Positions 1 through 8,740 of a stretch of 64,000 nucleotides of DNA are shown in pieces. This DNA comes from Staphylococcus simulans (GTDB lineage Bacteria > Bacillota > Bacilli > Staphylococcales > Staphylococcaceae), in contig NZ_PPRU01000035.1 of NCBI RefSeq assembly GCF_002902285.1, positions 20,648 to 84,647 of the forward strand. The letters are read 5' to 3'. Numbering within the stretch: the first letter of the stretch is position 1; each line of letters opens with the position of its first letter. A model generated the notes under the pieces. That model did not search any database. It was not told the DNA's origin and worked only from the letters and a program-made list of their open reading frames with translations. The position numbers and the translations under genes were made by a program.

Positions 1-551
1 TCGAAAAATTACAAGAAGCTGCAAATGATGAAAATACTGCAGTAATCATGTTAGATAACGTAATCGGTTACGGCAGCCATGATGATATGGCAGGTCAATT
101 AGCACCAGCTATCGAAGATATCATCAGCGAAGCAAAAGCGAATGGTCGTGACATTGCTGTATTAGCAACTGTTGTTGGTACAGAACACGATCCACAAAAC
201 TATGAACAACAAATCAAAACATTAGAAGAAGCAGGTGCACAAATCTGCGAAACAAACGATCAAATGGTACGTTCAGCAATCGAATTAACAGGTCATAAAG
301 CTGAACAACCAGAATTGAAAGAAGAGTCATTCGACGCAACTTCAGTTGACTTATCTGTAGACGATAAGATTCTTCAATTAATCAACACAACTCCAAGCGT
401 TATCAACGTTGGACTAAAAAGCTTTGCGACTGCAATTGATGAAAGCGGCGCAGACGTTGTGCAATTCAACTGGAGACCAGTTGCTGGCGGAGACGAAAAA
501 CTAATGAAAGTATTACAATTCTTAAACAACTATGAAGGAGAGTCTGTATAA
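1..551 (+). CDS. fdrA: FdrA/AllF family protein, C-terminal part
   Basis: This is the C-terminal portion of an FdrA (AllF) protein; the reading frame is open from base 3, so the start lies upstream of the window. A Rossmann/CoA-ligase-like segment is visible (VIMLDNVIGYGSHDD, then a VVGTEHDPQNYEQQ strand). Family knowledge: in E. coli FdrA, YlbE and YlbF (AllF, AllG, AllH) together form oxamate carbamoyltransferase at the end of anaerobic allantoin use. The stop overlaps the start of the next gene by one base (TAATG), so translation is probably coupled. The family call is sound; the substrate in this organism is inferred from the E. coli homologues. Confidence 0.85.
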   Translation, partial: EKLQEAANDENTAVIMLDNVIGYGSHDDMAGQLAPAIEDIISEAKANGRDIAVLATVVGTEHDPQNYEQQIKTLEEAGAQICETNDQMVRSAIELTGHKAEQPELKEESFDATSVDLSVDDKILQLINTTPSVINVGLKSFATAIDESGADVVQFNWRPVAGGDEKLMKVLQFLNNYEGESV

Positions 552-1816
552 TGGGTTACCAAACAATTGATGAAGCAAACCAAGCTGTCATAGATAAAAT
601 GATCGCAGCAGCACCATTCCTAGTTGACGTGGTACCTGCGAAAGATAAAATTCCTGAATTGAAAGAGCATGTTTTACTACATGCGGGTCCACCGATTAAA
701 TATGAAAACATGACTGATCCAATGAAAGGTGCATGTATCGGTGCGATCTTATTCGAAGAATGGGCAAATGATGAAGATGCAGCACGTGAATTATTAGAAA
801 ACGATAAAATCGAATTCATTCCTTGTCATCACGTGAATGCAGTAGGACCAATGGGCGGTATCACTTCAATGAACATGCCTGTATTGGTTGTTGAAAACAG
901 AGAAAGCGGCAACGAAGCTTATTGCCAAATGAACGAAGGTATCGGCGCAGTATTACGTTTCGGTGCTTACAATGAAACAGTTGTTAACCGTCTACACTGG
1001 ATGAAAGACGTATTAGGTCCAGTATTAGGTAAAGCTGTTCGTCAAATGGAAGACGGCTTAAACGTTAACGTTTTAATTGCGAAAGCAATCGCAATGGGAG
1101 ACGAATTCCACCAACGTAACATTGCAGCTTCACTTGCATTCTTAAAAGAAGTTGCGCCAATCATCTCTGAATTAGAAGATGTTGAACCAGAAAAACGTAC
1201 AGAAGTTATTCAGTTCTTAGCAGACACTGACCAATTCTTCTTAAACGTTGCCATGGCAACAGGTAAAGCAATGATGGACGCAGCTCGTGAAATTCAACAC
1301 GGTACAATCGTTACAGCAATGTGCCGTAACGGTGAAAACTTCGGTATCCGTATCGCTGGTATGGGTGACGAATGGTTCACAGCACCTGTAAATACACCAC
1401 AAGGTTTATATTTCACAGGTTATTCATCAGACGATGCTAACCCTGATATCGGTGACTCAGCAATCACTGAAACAATCGGTGTCGGCGGTATGGCAATGAT
1501 CGCAGCACCTGCAGTTACACGTTTCGTAGGTAGCGGCGGCTTTGCAGATGCCTTAGCAACTTCAGACGAAATGACTGAAATTTGTATTGGTGAGAACCCT
1601 AACTTCTCTATCCCGACTTGGGACTTTAAAGGTGCTTGCTTAGGTATCGATGCACGCTTAGTAGTTGAAAAAGGTATTACACCAGTGATCAACACAGGTA
1701 TTGCACACAAAATTGCCGGCTTCGGTCAAATTGGTGCAGGTACAGTGCATCCACCAATCGAATGCTTCGAAAAAGCAATCACAGCTTATGCTGAAAAATT
1801 AGGATTTAATGGATGA
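551..1816 (+). CDS. allG: YlbE/AllG-like DUF1116 protein
   Basis: A 421-residue cytoplasmic protein of the DUF1116 (YlbE) family, full length for the family. It is glycine-rich, with a conserved C-terminal half (PNFSIPTWDFKGACLGID, then GQIGAGTVHPPIECFEKA). It is the second of four co-directional genes, overlapping fdrA by one base and the next gene by four (ATGA). In E. coli the equivalent AllG is one of three subunits of oxamate carbamoyltransferase. The carbamate kinase two genes downstream supports a role in producing or consuming carbamoyl phosphate. Codon use is strongly biased, like the highly expressed pflB in this window, which suggests high expression under its inducing condition. 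Confidence 0.88.
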   Translation: MGYQTIDEANQAVIDKMIAAAPFLVDVVPAKDKIPELKEHVLLHAGPPIKYENMTDPMKGACIGAILFEEWANDEDAARELLENDKIEFIPCHHVNAVGPMGGITSMNMPVLVVENRESGNEAYCQMNEGIGAVLRFGAYNETVVNRLHWMKDVLGPVLGKAVRQMEDGLNVNVLIAKAIAMGDEFHQRNIAASLAFLKEVAPIISELEDVEPEKRTEVIQFLADTDQFFLNVAMATGKAMMDAAREIQHGTIVTAMCRNGENFGIRIAGMGDEWFTAPVNTPQGLYFTGYSSDDANPDIGDSAITETIGVGGMAMIAAPAVTRFVGSGGFADALATSDEMTEICIGENPNFSIPTWDFKGACLGIDARLVVEKGITPVINTGIAHKIAGFGQIGAGTVHPPIECFEKAITAYAEKLGFNG

Positions 1817-2586
1817 TTCTCACAGCACAAGCCATTGGCGCAAGTGCAAGCAGAATCTTGAATCATACAACAGAACTTAAAGTACACAGTTGCTTTAATA
1901 AAGGTTTTAATGTGGTGGATAAAGATGACAATCTCATCTTTATCGGTACCACTGAAAATGGGATGTTCCCATTTGGCGTTGTAGTTGATGCATACACTAG
2001 AGATCGATTACTACAATCGATTCAGGTGGGTCAAACGTTAAAAGCACATCCACGTGCTTTAGCGTTTGATCGCAATCTACAACTAAATATCAATGTGAAT
2101 GTATTTAAAGCGAGTCAAAATTTTGAAGCCATTCATTTGAATCAATTAAAGGAGAGTATCCAAGCATTTGATTTTTGTGAATATGCTGACGGTGACTTTA
2201 ATCCTGCTAAAATGCAATCGATTTATGATGCATTGTCAAACCCACATGGAGATGCGAAGACTGAATTACGCTATTTAATAGGTCGAGGACAAGGTTTGAC
2301 GCCATCAGGCGATGATATGTTAGTCGGGATGTTGTTTGTTCACTTTATTAGACCGTTTATTCAGCCGCAGCATTTAACAGAAATTGAACAGCTGGTGGAT
2401 GAACCTTTAACGACATTGGTCAGCCAAACCTTTTTAAAGTATGCCGTTAAACGTATTTTTAGTTCTAAATTAACTGATTTGATGGAAGACGCCTCTAAGT
2501 CGACGTTAGAAAAACTTCTCCAAGTAGGCTCATCATCAGGTAAAGACACACTTTATGGTATGTCTATAGCTTTATTGAAGGAGTGA
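1813..2586 (+). CDS. allH: YlbF/AllH-like DUF2877 protein
   Basis: A 257-residue protein of the DUF2877 family. The signature GRGQGLTPSGDDMLVG is at about residues 157-172. It overlaps the previous gene by four bases. In E. coli the homologue AllH is the third subunit of oxamate carbamoyltransferase. Base composition is more ordinary than in the preceding gene, so expression may fall along the operon or the subunit may be needed in smaller amounts. Substrate in this organism is inferred. Confidence 0.85.
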   Translation: MILTAQAIGASASRILNHTTELKVHSCFNKGFNVVDKDDNLIFIGTTENGMFPFGVVVDAYTRDRLLQSIQVGQTLKAHPRALAFDRNLQLNINVNVFKASQNFEAIHLNQLKESIQAFDFCEYADGDFNPAKMQSIYDALSNPHGDAKTELRYLIGRGQGLTPSGDDMLVGMLFVHFIRPFIQPQHLTEIEQLVDEPLTTLVSQTFLKYAVKRIFSSKLTDLMEDASKSTLEKLLQVGSSSGKDTLYGMSIALLKE

Positions 2587-2593
2587 AAGAAGA

Positions 2594-3535
2594 ATGGGTA
2601 AATATGTTGTTTTAGCACTTGGCGGTAACGCAATTTTACAACCTGGCCAAGAAACAACGTTTGAAAATCAATATAACAACGTAAAAAATGCGGCAAGCAA
2701 AATGGCCGACATTAAAGAAAGTGGGCACAAAATTGTTGTGACACACGGTAACGGACCGCAAGTAGGTAACATCATCGTTCAAAACGAAGCGGCTAAAGAC
2801 CAAGTTTCTCCAATGCCGATTGATGTATGTAACGCTGAATCTCAAGGTTTCATCGGTTATATGATGGAAAGTGCACTGAAAAACGATTTATACCAACGCG
2901 GTATCGATTCAAATGTTGTGTCATTTTTAACAATGGTTGAAGTCAGCAAAGATGATCCAGCTTTCGATAATCCAACGAAACCAATCGGTGTGTTCTTCTC
3001 AGAAGAAGAAGCAAAACGCATGGAAAAAGAACAAGGTTTCACTATGATTGAAGATGCTGGCCGTGGCTATCGTCGTGTTGTACCTTCACCAGAACCAATG
3101 GTGATCAACGGTGTAGACGCGATTAAACGCTTAATGACAGACACAGTTGTCATTTCATCTGGCGGTGGCGGTATTCCTGTATATCGTGACGATGACGGCA
3201 AAATTCATGGCTTAGAAGCGGTTATTGATAAAGACCGTTCAGGCTTGAAATTAGCTGAACAAGTGAACGCTGATACGTTCATTATGTTAACTGACGTACC
3301 GAATGTTTATATCAACTACGGTAAAGAAAATGAAGCGAAATTAGAAAACATCTCAGTTGAGGAAGCGGAACAATATGTTGCGGAAGGTCAATTCCCAGCA
3401 GGCAGTATGTTACCGAAAATCCAAGCTGCGATTGAATTCGCGAAAACAGGTAAAGAAGCGATTATCTGTTCATTAGCAGACGCTGTCGATGCTTTAGAAG
3501 GTAAAGCAGGTACACGTATCACTTTAAATAAATAA
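2594..3535 (+). CDS. arcC: Carbamate kinase
   Basis: A 313-residue amino-acid-kinase-fold enzyme making ATP and carbamate from carbamoyl phosphate and ADP. The N-terminal VVLALGGNAIL and the VTHGNGPQVGN loop are the family phosphate-binding elements; ISSGGGGIPV and VIDKDRSGLKLAEQ are also typical. It lies 7 bp after allH-like, with the ribosome binding site inside that gap, and is not beside arcA/arcB. It therefore probably serves the AllFGH step (AllK role) rather than arginine deiminase, although sequence alone cannot exclude a second arcC paralogue with a general role. Confidence 0.93.
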   Translation: MGKYVVLALGGNAILQPGQETTFENQYNNVKNAASKMADIKESGHKIVVTHGNGPQVGNIIVQNEAAKDQVSPMPIDVCNAESQGFIGYMMESALKNDLYQRGIDSNVVSFLTMVEVSKDDPAFDNPTKPIGVFFSEEEAKRMEKEQGFTMIEDAGRGYRRVVPSPEPMVINGVDAIKRLMTDTVVISSGGGGIPVYRDDDGKIHGLEAVIDKDRSGLKLAEQVNADTFIMLTDVPNVYINYGKENEAKLENISVEEAEQYVAEGQFPAGSMLPKIQAAIEFAKTGKEAIICSLADAVDALEGKAGTRITLNK

Positions 3536-3623
3536 GTGACGTGATGCATAGTAAGGTATGTTAATCTTCTATACCTGTACTTGCATTGATGAAACGAAAG
3601 ACATAGAATAAAGTTAATTCAAT

Positions 3624-3666
3624 GAGGTGGGGAGATTAGGTTCTGTCCTACCTCTCTCTTTATTTT
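3624..3666 (+). terminator. Probable intrinsic terminator after carbamate kinase
   Basis: GAGGTGGG (3624-3631) pairs with CCTACCTC (3647-3654), with one G-U pair, followed by a pyrimidine-rich TCTCTTTATTTT tail. The T tract is interrupted, so some read-through to the MFS gene is possible. Confidence 0.55.
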
Positions 3667-3702
3667 CAAATAAACTTAAATAAATGAAGAAAGGGTGAGC
3701 AT

Positions 3703-4917
3703 ATGGTACAGGATGAGCGCTTCCAAAAACATAGATTGCGCGATTCGTGGTTGATTGTTCTTGCGATGGTCTTTGTCGCATCAACATTACGTGCACCGTT
3801 AACAGCAGTTGGTCCGGTTATTGATCAAATTAAAGATGCGTTATCAATCAATAACAGTGTGGCAGGTATTTTAACGACGATCCCGCTGTTGATTTTTGGT
3901 ATTGTATCACCGTTTGTATCTAAAGTATCCTCTCGTCTGACGATGTCTAAGACGGTGTTCTTATCTACGATTTTAGTCATTATTGCTTTAATCGTACGTG
4001 TCTCTGGCGGATTCCCGATTTTCATCCTTGGTACAGTGTTGCTAGGTATTGGTATTGCCTTTGGTAACGTCGTGCTGCCAAGTTATGTAAAATGGAAATT
4101 CCCGCTTCAAATCGGTCTAATGACAGGCTTATACAGTGGTACAATGAACTTCACTGCAGGTTTAGGCGGCGGCTTAAGTTATCCGTTATCTGAAGCGGGT
4201 ACATATCGTCTATCGTTAGGTTTCTGGTTAGTATTTGCGATTATTGCGATTATATTATGGGTTCCGCAAATGCTTTCAGGTACGAAACAAGAGAAAGCCA
4301 TGCTTGAACAAGCAGCTAAAGAAGAGAAAAAGTTATTTAAAATCAGTCGTTCTAAACTCGCATGGACAGTCGCATTCATGATGGGCTTCCAATCTATGAT
4401 TTTCTATACAGTTGTCGCATGGGTACCGTCTATCTTAGTAGATAGAGGTGTAGATGCTTCAACAGCAGGCTACTTATTGATGCTGAACCAATTCGCACAA
4501 GTACCGATGACGTTTATTTTCCCTATTTTAGCGTCACGTATGAAGAACCAAAAACTATTAGTGACTATCGTTTCCGCATTCTTTATTATCGGATTCGCAC
4601 TGTTCTTCTCACAATCATTTACGCTATTAATTATCGGTATGATTTTAGCCGGCTTTGGTATGGGTTCTGGATTTAGTTTATGTATGACATTCTTCTCAAT
4701 CCGTGCACGTACAAGTGATGGCAGTATCGCATTATCTGGCTTCGGTCAATCCATCGGTTACTTCATCGCCGCAATCGGACCATTCTTAATTGGTTTACTA
4801 CACGATGTGACTGGTGGATGGATTTCTGGAATTATTTCACTCGTTGCGATGGGTGTCTTATTCTATGTATTTGGATTGCTTTCTTCACACGGTGAAGTAG
4901 AAGATGAATTAGCATAG
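3703..4917 (+). CDS. CynX/NimT-type MFS transporter
   Basis: A 404-residue polytopic membrane protein with about twelve hydrophobic segments, of the CynX/NimT (YycB) branch of the major facilitator superfamily. ASTLRAPLTAVGP in the first helix is typical of this branch. Members move cyanate, nitroimidazoles or unknown small anions. The position directly after the allFGH/arcC genes suggests uptake of the carbamoyl-bearing substrate (oxamate or a purine breakdown product) or export of oxalate-type product, but this is inference. An AAAGGGTGAG ribosome binding site precedes the ATG. Confidence 0.82.
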   Translation: MVQDERFQKHRLRDSWLIVLAMVFVASTLRAPLTAVGPVIDQIKDALSINNSVAGILTTIPLLIFGIVSPFVSKVSSRLTMSKTVFLSTILVIIALIVRVSGGFPIFILGTVLLGIGIAFGNVVLPSYVKWKFPLQIGLMTGLYSGTMNFTAGLGGGLSYPLSEAGTYRLSLGFWLVFAIIAIILWVPQMLSGTKQEKAMLEQAAKEEKKLFKISRSKLAWTVAFMMGFQSMIFYTVVAWVPSILVDRGVDASTAGYLLMLNQFAQVPMTFIFPILASRMKNQKLLVTIVSAFFIIGFALFFSQSFTLLIIGMILAGFGMGSGFSLCMTFFSIRARTSDGSIALSGFGQSIGYFIAAIGPFLIGLLHDVTGGWISGIISLVAMGVLFYVFGLLSSHGEVEDELA

Positions 4918-4924
4918 TTACTTT

Positions 4925-4964
4925 AAGCATGACAGTAAATAGACTTACGCTGTCATGCTTTTTT
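4925..4964 (+). terminator. Intrinsic terminator after MFS gene
   Basis: Perfect 11-bp stem AAGCATGACAG (4925-4935) / CTGTCATGCTT (4950-4960) followed by a T run. Confidence 0.9.
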
Positions 4965-5047
4965 AATGGAAATTTAGAGATACATTCATAGCCCTTTTGA
5001 GAATGGTCTCATATAATGGAAGTAAGTCGAAATAAAGGGAGAAATCA

Positions 5048-5425
5048 ATGGAAAATTTTAATGAGTATTTAAATAAAATCGAGGATCCAAAACAAAAGGA
5101 AATTTTAACAACTGTTTTTAACTGGGTAGATGAAACGTTTCCTGAGTTAGAAAAAGCCATTAAGTGGAATCAACCTATGTATACACATCATGGTACCTAT
5201 ATTATCGGATTCAGTCGTGCAAAGGCACATTTCTCTATAAATCCTGAAGCTGCAGGAATGAAGCCGTTTATAGACCGTTTTGACGCAAATGGCTATACGT
5301 ATACTGAAAACTTATTCCGTATTAAATGGACGCAAGATATAGACTATGACTTATTAAAGGATATGATTCAATTCAACTTAGAGGATAAAGCAGACATTAC
5401 GTCTTTTTGGCGTCATTATAAATAA
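5048..5425 (+). CDS. DUF1801 (YdhG-like, putative iron-chaperone) protein
   Basis: A 125-residue soluble protein of the DUF1801/YdhG family (frataxin-like fold). The conserved EKAIKWNQPMYTHHGTYIIGF segment sits at about residues 36-56. Family members in Bacillus have been linked to iron delivery for Fe-S or haem assembly, but the residues seen here do not prove that. It is 17 bp upstream of an AraC-family gene and may be co-transcribed with it. AGGGAGAAA precedes the ATG. Confidence 0.75.
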   Translation: MENFNEYLNKIEDPKQKEILTTVFNWVDETFPELEKAIKWNQPMYTHHGTYIIGFSRAKAHFSINPEAAGMKPFIDRFDANGYTYTENLFRIKWTQDIDYDLLKDMIQFNLEDKADITSFWRHYK

Positions 5426-5442
5426 AGTCAGTAGGTGTTTAT

Positions 5443-6657
5443 ATGGATGATAAGACAATTGAAATGTTGAAAACACATGCAATGTACTTATTAGGGCTAG
5501 AATTAAAAGTGTTTGATAATCGTCATATTAATCAAATTGTAAATGAAATTAAAACGCCGTTTATGAATTACGAAAGTAAACAATTACGTAAGTCTTTAAA
5601 GACTTACATTAATGAGATGAGCAGTCAGCACATTTACTTTTATACCAATGCGTTTAATGTCCATTATTATTTCTTCAAGTATCGTAAACAAAAACAATTT
5701 ATTATGATCGGTCCTTTCTTAAATGAACGACCGACTGAAAAACAGAGTCATGAAATGCTGCAAGAAGCGGGCATTAAAATATCAAAGATGGCTATTTTGA
5801 AACAATATTTATTGAGCATTCCGGTTTGTAATCGTAGAGACGCATTGAAAATGACACGATTAGCCGTACGTTTTATTAAAAATCGAGATGTGAACTATGA
5901 AGTCATTCCATTTACATTAAAGATGCATACAACAGAACTAGGTTATACAGCGACACAAGAACAATATGAATTCACATTGAATGAATTAGAAGAAAGATAT
6001 AAAGTTGAGAATCAATTAATCACTGCGATGGAAAATGGTGATAAAGAAACAGTATTTAATTGTCTGATAAAATTAATGAGCAGTGTGGCTGGTATGAAAC
6101 GTTCAAATGATTACGCTTTAAACGCAAAATATAAAGCTTATATTTTAAATACATTCGGACGTAAAGCAATCGAAAAAGCAGGCGCAAACTTGTTGCTAGT
6201 CGATCAGATTTCTAAAAAATATGCTGCTGAAATAGATGAAGTAGTTAATTTGCAGGAACTCAGTGATGTGATGCATGCGTTAACTATGGAATACACCGAT
6301 ATTGCTCAAAAAGTGAAACAGTACGAACATACACCAAAAGTTAATAAAATTCTGCAGTATATCGATTTACATTTAGATCATCCACTCACGCTTCAATATT
6401 TAGCAGAGATGGTTGATTTATCTCCTTCTTATTTATCTAGAATCTTTAGCGAGGAATTAGGCATTACCTTATCACAATACATCATTAAAGCTCGCATTAA
6501 AGTTGGGCGGGACTTGTTAGTGCGAACCAATATGTCTGTCTCTGACATTGCAGTTTATGTCGGGTTTAAAAATCAAAGTTATTTTACTCAAAGATTTAAA
6601 GAAGTATATCACATGTCTCCATTAAAGTATCGAAAAATGAAAAAACATACAAAATGA
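5443..6657 (+). CDS. AraC/XylS-family transcriptional regulator
   Basis: A 404-residue protein with a C-terminal AraC-type double helix-turn-helix, from about residue 300 to the end. The two helices are in LQYLAEMVDLSPSYLSRIFSEE and VSDIAVYVGFKNQSYFTQRF, ending in the family signature HMSPLKYRK. The roughly 300-residue N-terminal part has no recognisable ligand domain and is unusually long. Its position immediately upstream of, and parallel to, the glucuronide operon makes it a candidate activator of that operon, but a separate terminator and a 416-bp gap lie between them, so this is inference. Confidence 0.88.
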   Translation: MDDKTIEMLKTHAMYLLGLELKVFDNRHINQIVNEIKTPFMNYESKQLRKSLKTYINEMSSQHIYFYTNAFNVHYYFFKYRKQKQFIMIGPFLNERPTEKQSHEMLQEAGIKISKMAILKQYLLSIPVCNRRDALKMTRLAVRFIKNRDVNYEVIPFTLKMHTTELGYTATQEQYEFTLNELEERYKVENQLITAMENGDKETVFNCLIKLMSSVAGMKRSNDYALNAKYKAYILNTFGRKAIEKAGANLLLVDQISKKYAAEIDEVVNLQELSDVMHALTMEYTDIAQKVKQYEHTPKVNKILQYIDLHLDHPLTLQYLAEMVDLSPSYLSRIFSEELGITLSQYIIKARIKVGRDLLVRTNMSVSDIAVYVGFKNQSYFTQRFKEVYHMSPLKYRKMKKHTK

Positions 6658-6671
6658 TGAAACCGTTTACA
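6658..6671 (+). promoter_or_regulatory. cre site (CcpA operator), perfect consensus
   Basis: TGAAACCGTTTACA matches all constrained positions of TGWAANCGNTNWCA. It starts on the base after the stop codon of the AraC-type gene and lies about 400 bp upstream of kdgA. Catabolite control of either the regulator mRNA 3' end or the glucuronide operon promoter region is likely. Confidence 0.75.
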
Positions 6672-6900
6672 ATCGCTACACCATTATTGTATCTAAATTC
6701 ATAAACATAAACAATTTTTCATAGTATCAATTTGTCAGAAATCTCGAAAAAAACGCAAATAAGGTAAAAATTTGTATAAAAACGTAAAAAAAATGATAAA
6801 AACAGCGGATATTCCAAGAGTAAAAAGTAAAATAGTAACGTAAAATTTCATATCATTTTTCGCCGAAAATTCATTGTTCGTGTAGATAAATATTACAAAG

Positions 6901-6950
6901 AAACGCTTTTATATCAAGGGTTTAACTTGATTGATAAAGGCGTTTTTTTA
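6901..6950 (+). terminator. Intrinsic terminator or leader attenuator
   Basis: AAACGCTTTTAT..CAAG pairs with CTTGAT..ATAAAGGCGTTT (one G-U pair and a 2-nt bulge) followed by TTTTTTT. It lies 243 bp after the AraC-type gene, so it either ends a long 3' UTR or attenuates a transcript starting in the gap. Confidence 0.75.
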
Positions 6951-6994
6951 TTTGCATTTTTTGCATAAAAAGAGGTCTGAAATCTGATGGAAAA

Positions 6995-7060
6995 TTGACC
7001 ATTCTTAAAAAAACTTTTACTTTAGTGGTGAGCTAGCTAGTTAAAAAAAGTATTTTTAAG
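6995..7060 (+). promoter_or_regulatory. Promoter and inverted repeat upstream of kdgA
   Basis: TTGACC (6995-7000), 17-bp spacer and TACTTT (7018-7023) form a plausible sigma-A promoter. The arms CTTAAAAAAACTTTTA (7004-7019) and the complement of 7045-7060 match at 14 of 16 positions. One arm lies in the promoter spacer and the other next to the GGGAGG ribosome binding site, which is a typical repressor or activator layout. Confidence 0.5.
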
Positions 7061-7073
7061 GGAGGATTAAACA

Positions 7074-7721
7074 ATGCATAAATATACAATATTGGAACAG
7101 TTGCATAACAATTACCTGGTCGCAGTTGTTAGAGGCAAATCACAAGAAGATGCACAAAATATGATTGATCAAATTATAGAGGGCGGAATCAAAAATATTG
7201 AAGTAACATTTACAACACCAGGTGCAGAACATGTGATTCAACATTTACAACAACATGCTGATGACACAGTTGTGATTGGTGCTGGCACTGTACTCGATGC
7301 GCATACTGCGCGTATCGCAATCTTAAACGGCGCTAAATATATCGTCAGTCCAAATTTTGATGGAGACATTGCACAGTTATGTAACTTGTATTCAATTCCG
7401 TATCTTCCTGGTTGCGGGTCGGTCACAGAAATTACAGATGCATTGAAATCAGGTGTAGATTTAGTCAAAGTCTTTCCAGGTGATGTGCTTGGTTCAGATT
7501 TTATCAATGCAGTTCACGGACCTATTCCAAATGTCGAAATGATGCCTTCAGGTGGTGTATCCATTGATAATATGGACGAATGGTATAAAAAAGGTGCATT
7601 TGCAATCGGTATTGGCGGCGGATTAACAAAAGGTGCGAAAGACGGCAGTGATAACATCATTTATCAGAACACGAAGAAATTTGTAGAACGCTTCGAACGT
7701 ATTCGAGGTGATAAGTCATGA
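7074..7721 (+). CDS. kdgA: 2-dehydro-3-deoxy-phosphogluconate (KDPG) aldolase
   Basis: A 215-residue class I aldolase splitting KDPG into pyruvate and glyceraldehyde 3-phosphate, the last step of glucuronate breakdown. The AVVRGKSQEDA start, EVTFTTPGAE, the GAGTVLD strand and the PNFDGDIAQLC region match the Eda family. LVKVFPGDVLG carries the Schiff-base lysine, and MPSGGVS is the phosphate loop. It is the first gene of the operon, with a strong AGGGAGG site. It overlaps kdgK by four bases (ATGA). Confidence 0.92.
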   Translation: MHKYTILEQLHNNYLVAVVRGKSQEDAQNMIDQIIEGGIKNIEVTFTTPGAEHVIQHLQQHADDTVVIGAGTVLDAHTARIAILNGAKYIVSPNFDGDIAQLCNLYSIPYLPGCGSVTEITDALKSGVDLVKVFPGDVLGSDFINAVHGPIPNVEMMPSGGVSIDNMDEWYKKGAFAIGIGGGLTKGAKDGSDNIIYQNTKKFVERFERIRGDKS

Positions 7722-8725
7722 ATTTTATCACACTAGGTGAAATCATGATGCGTTTAACACCTCCAAACCATCAAACGATTACAGAAACCACATCGTTTGA
7801 TGCGGTCTATGGCGGTGCAGAAACGAATGTAGCTGTCGGGTTAGCTGGATTCGGCGTATCAACACAAGTGATAACGGGATTACCTCAAAATGAGCTTGGG
7901 CAAGCTGTATTAAGAACTTTAAGAAAGTACGGTGTCGGGACAGATCATATCGTACAAGCTGATGGCAGATTAGGTGTGTATTACTTAGAAAAAGGATTTG
8001 CTTATCGACCTTCTAAAGTAGTGTATGATCGTGCGAATTCAGTATTTTCACAGTTGGATACAACGTCAATTGATTTTGAAGCAGCTTTTAAAAATCAACA
8101 GTGGTTCCACTTTACAGGTATTACACCTGCATTGAATGAACAGTTGTTTAAGGTTACGTTACAAGCCGCAAAAGCCGCAAAATCACAAGGCTTATTTGTA
8201 AGTTGTGATTTAAACTTCCGCGCAGCATTATGGTCTTTTGAAACAGCACGTGAGGCGATGTCTGAGTTGTTACCTTATGTTGATTTAATCTTTGGTTATG
8301 AACCGTTGTCATTGCCTGATGAAGATGGCACAGATAAAAAAGACGGCTTAGATAGATTAGCTTCAATTGAAACTTTAAAACCATTCTTAGCAGAAATACA
8401 CGAACGCTATGACATTGAATACATTGCTTTTACACAAAGAAAAAATTTTACGAACTCAAGAAACTGCTTACAAGGCTTTATCTCACATAGAAACCATTTA
8501 GAACAGACAGCACAATTTGATTCAGATATTTTAGACCGCGTCGGTACTGGTGACGCATTCAGCACAGGGATTATTTATGGATTAATGGAAAATTGGGATT
8601 TGAGAACGACAGTTCAATTTGCGATTAACAATATGTTGTATAAGCACGCCATCCATGGTGATTATCATACAGCGGATGTTGAAACAATTTTCCAAATTAC
8701 AGATTCAGCGGATATTAAACGCTAG
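7718..8725 (+). CDS. kdgK: 2-dehydro-3-deoxygluconate kinase (PfkB family)
   Basis: A 335-residue ribokinase-fold sugar kinase that phosphorylates 2-keto-3-deoxygluconate to KDPG. The N-terminal TLGEIMMRLTPP and YGGAETNVAVGLAGFG bind sugar. Near the C-terminus DRVGTGDAFSTG carries the anion hole and catalytic Asp of PfkB kinases. The start overlaps the kdgA stop, indicating translational coupling. Together with kdgA it completes conversion of KDG to central metabolites. Confidence 0.92.
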   Translation: MNFITLGEIMMRLTPPNHQTITETTSFDAVYGGAETNVAVGLAGFGVSTQVITGLPQNELGQAVLRTLRKYGVGTDHIVQADGRLGVYYLEKGFAYRPSKVVYDRANSVFSQLDTTSIDFEAAFKNQQWFHFTGITPALNEQLFKVTLQAAKAAKSQGLFVSCDLNFRAALWSFETAREAMSELLPYVDLIFGYEPLSLPDEDGTDKKDGLDRLASIETLKPFLAEIHERYDIEYIAFTQRKNFTNSRNCLQGFISHRNHLEQTAQFDSDILDRVGTGDAFSTGIIYGLMENWDLRTTVQFAINNMLYKHAIHGDYHTADVETIFQITDSADIKR

Positions 8726-8740
8726 AAAAGAGGTCATGCT

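Larger units (their letters stand above)
6658..7073 (+). other. 416-bp intergenic region upstream of glucuronide operon
   Basis: This AT-rich gap has no credible ORF. It holds, in order, the cre site, a long terminator-like hairpin (6901-6950), a sigma-A-like promoter (6995-7023) and a 16-bp imperfect inverted repeat around that promoter. These are listed separately. Confidence 0.7.
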
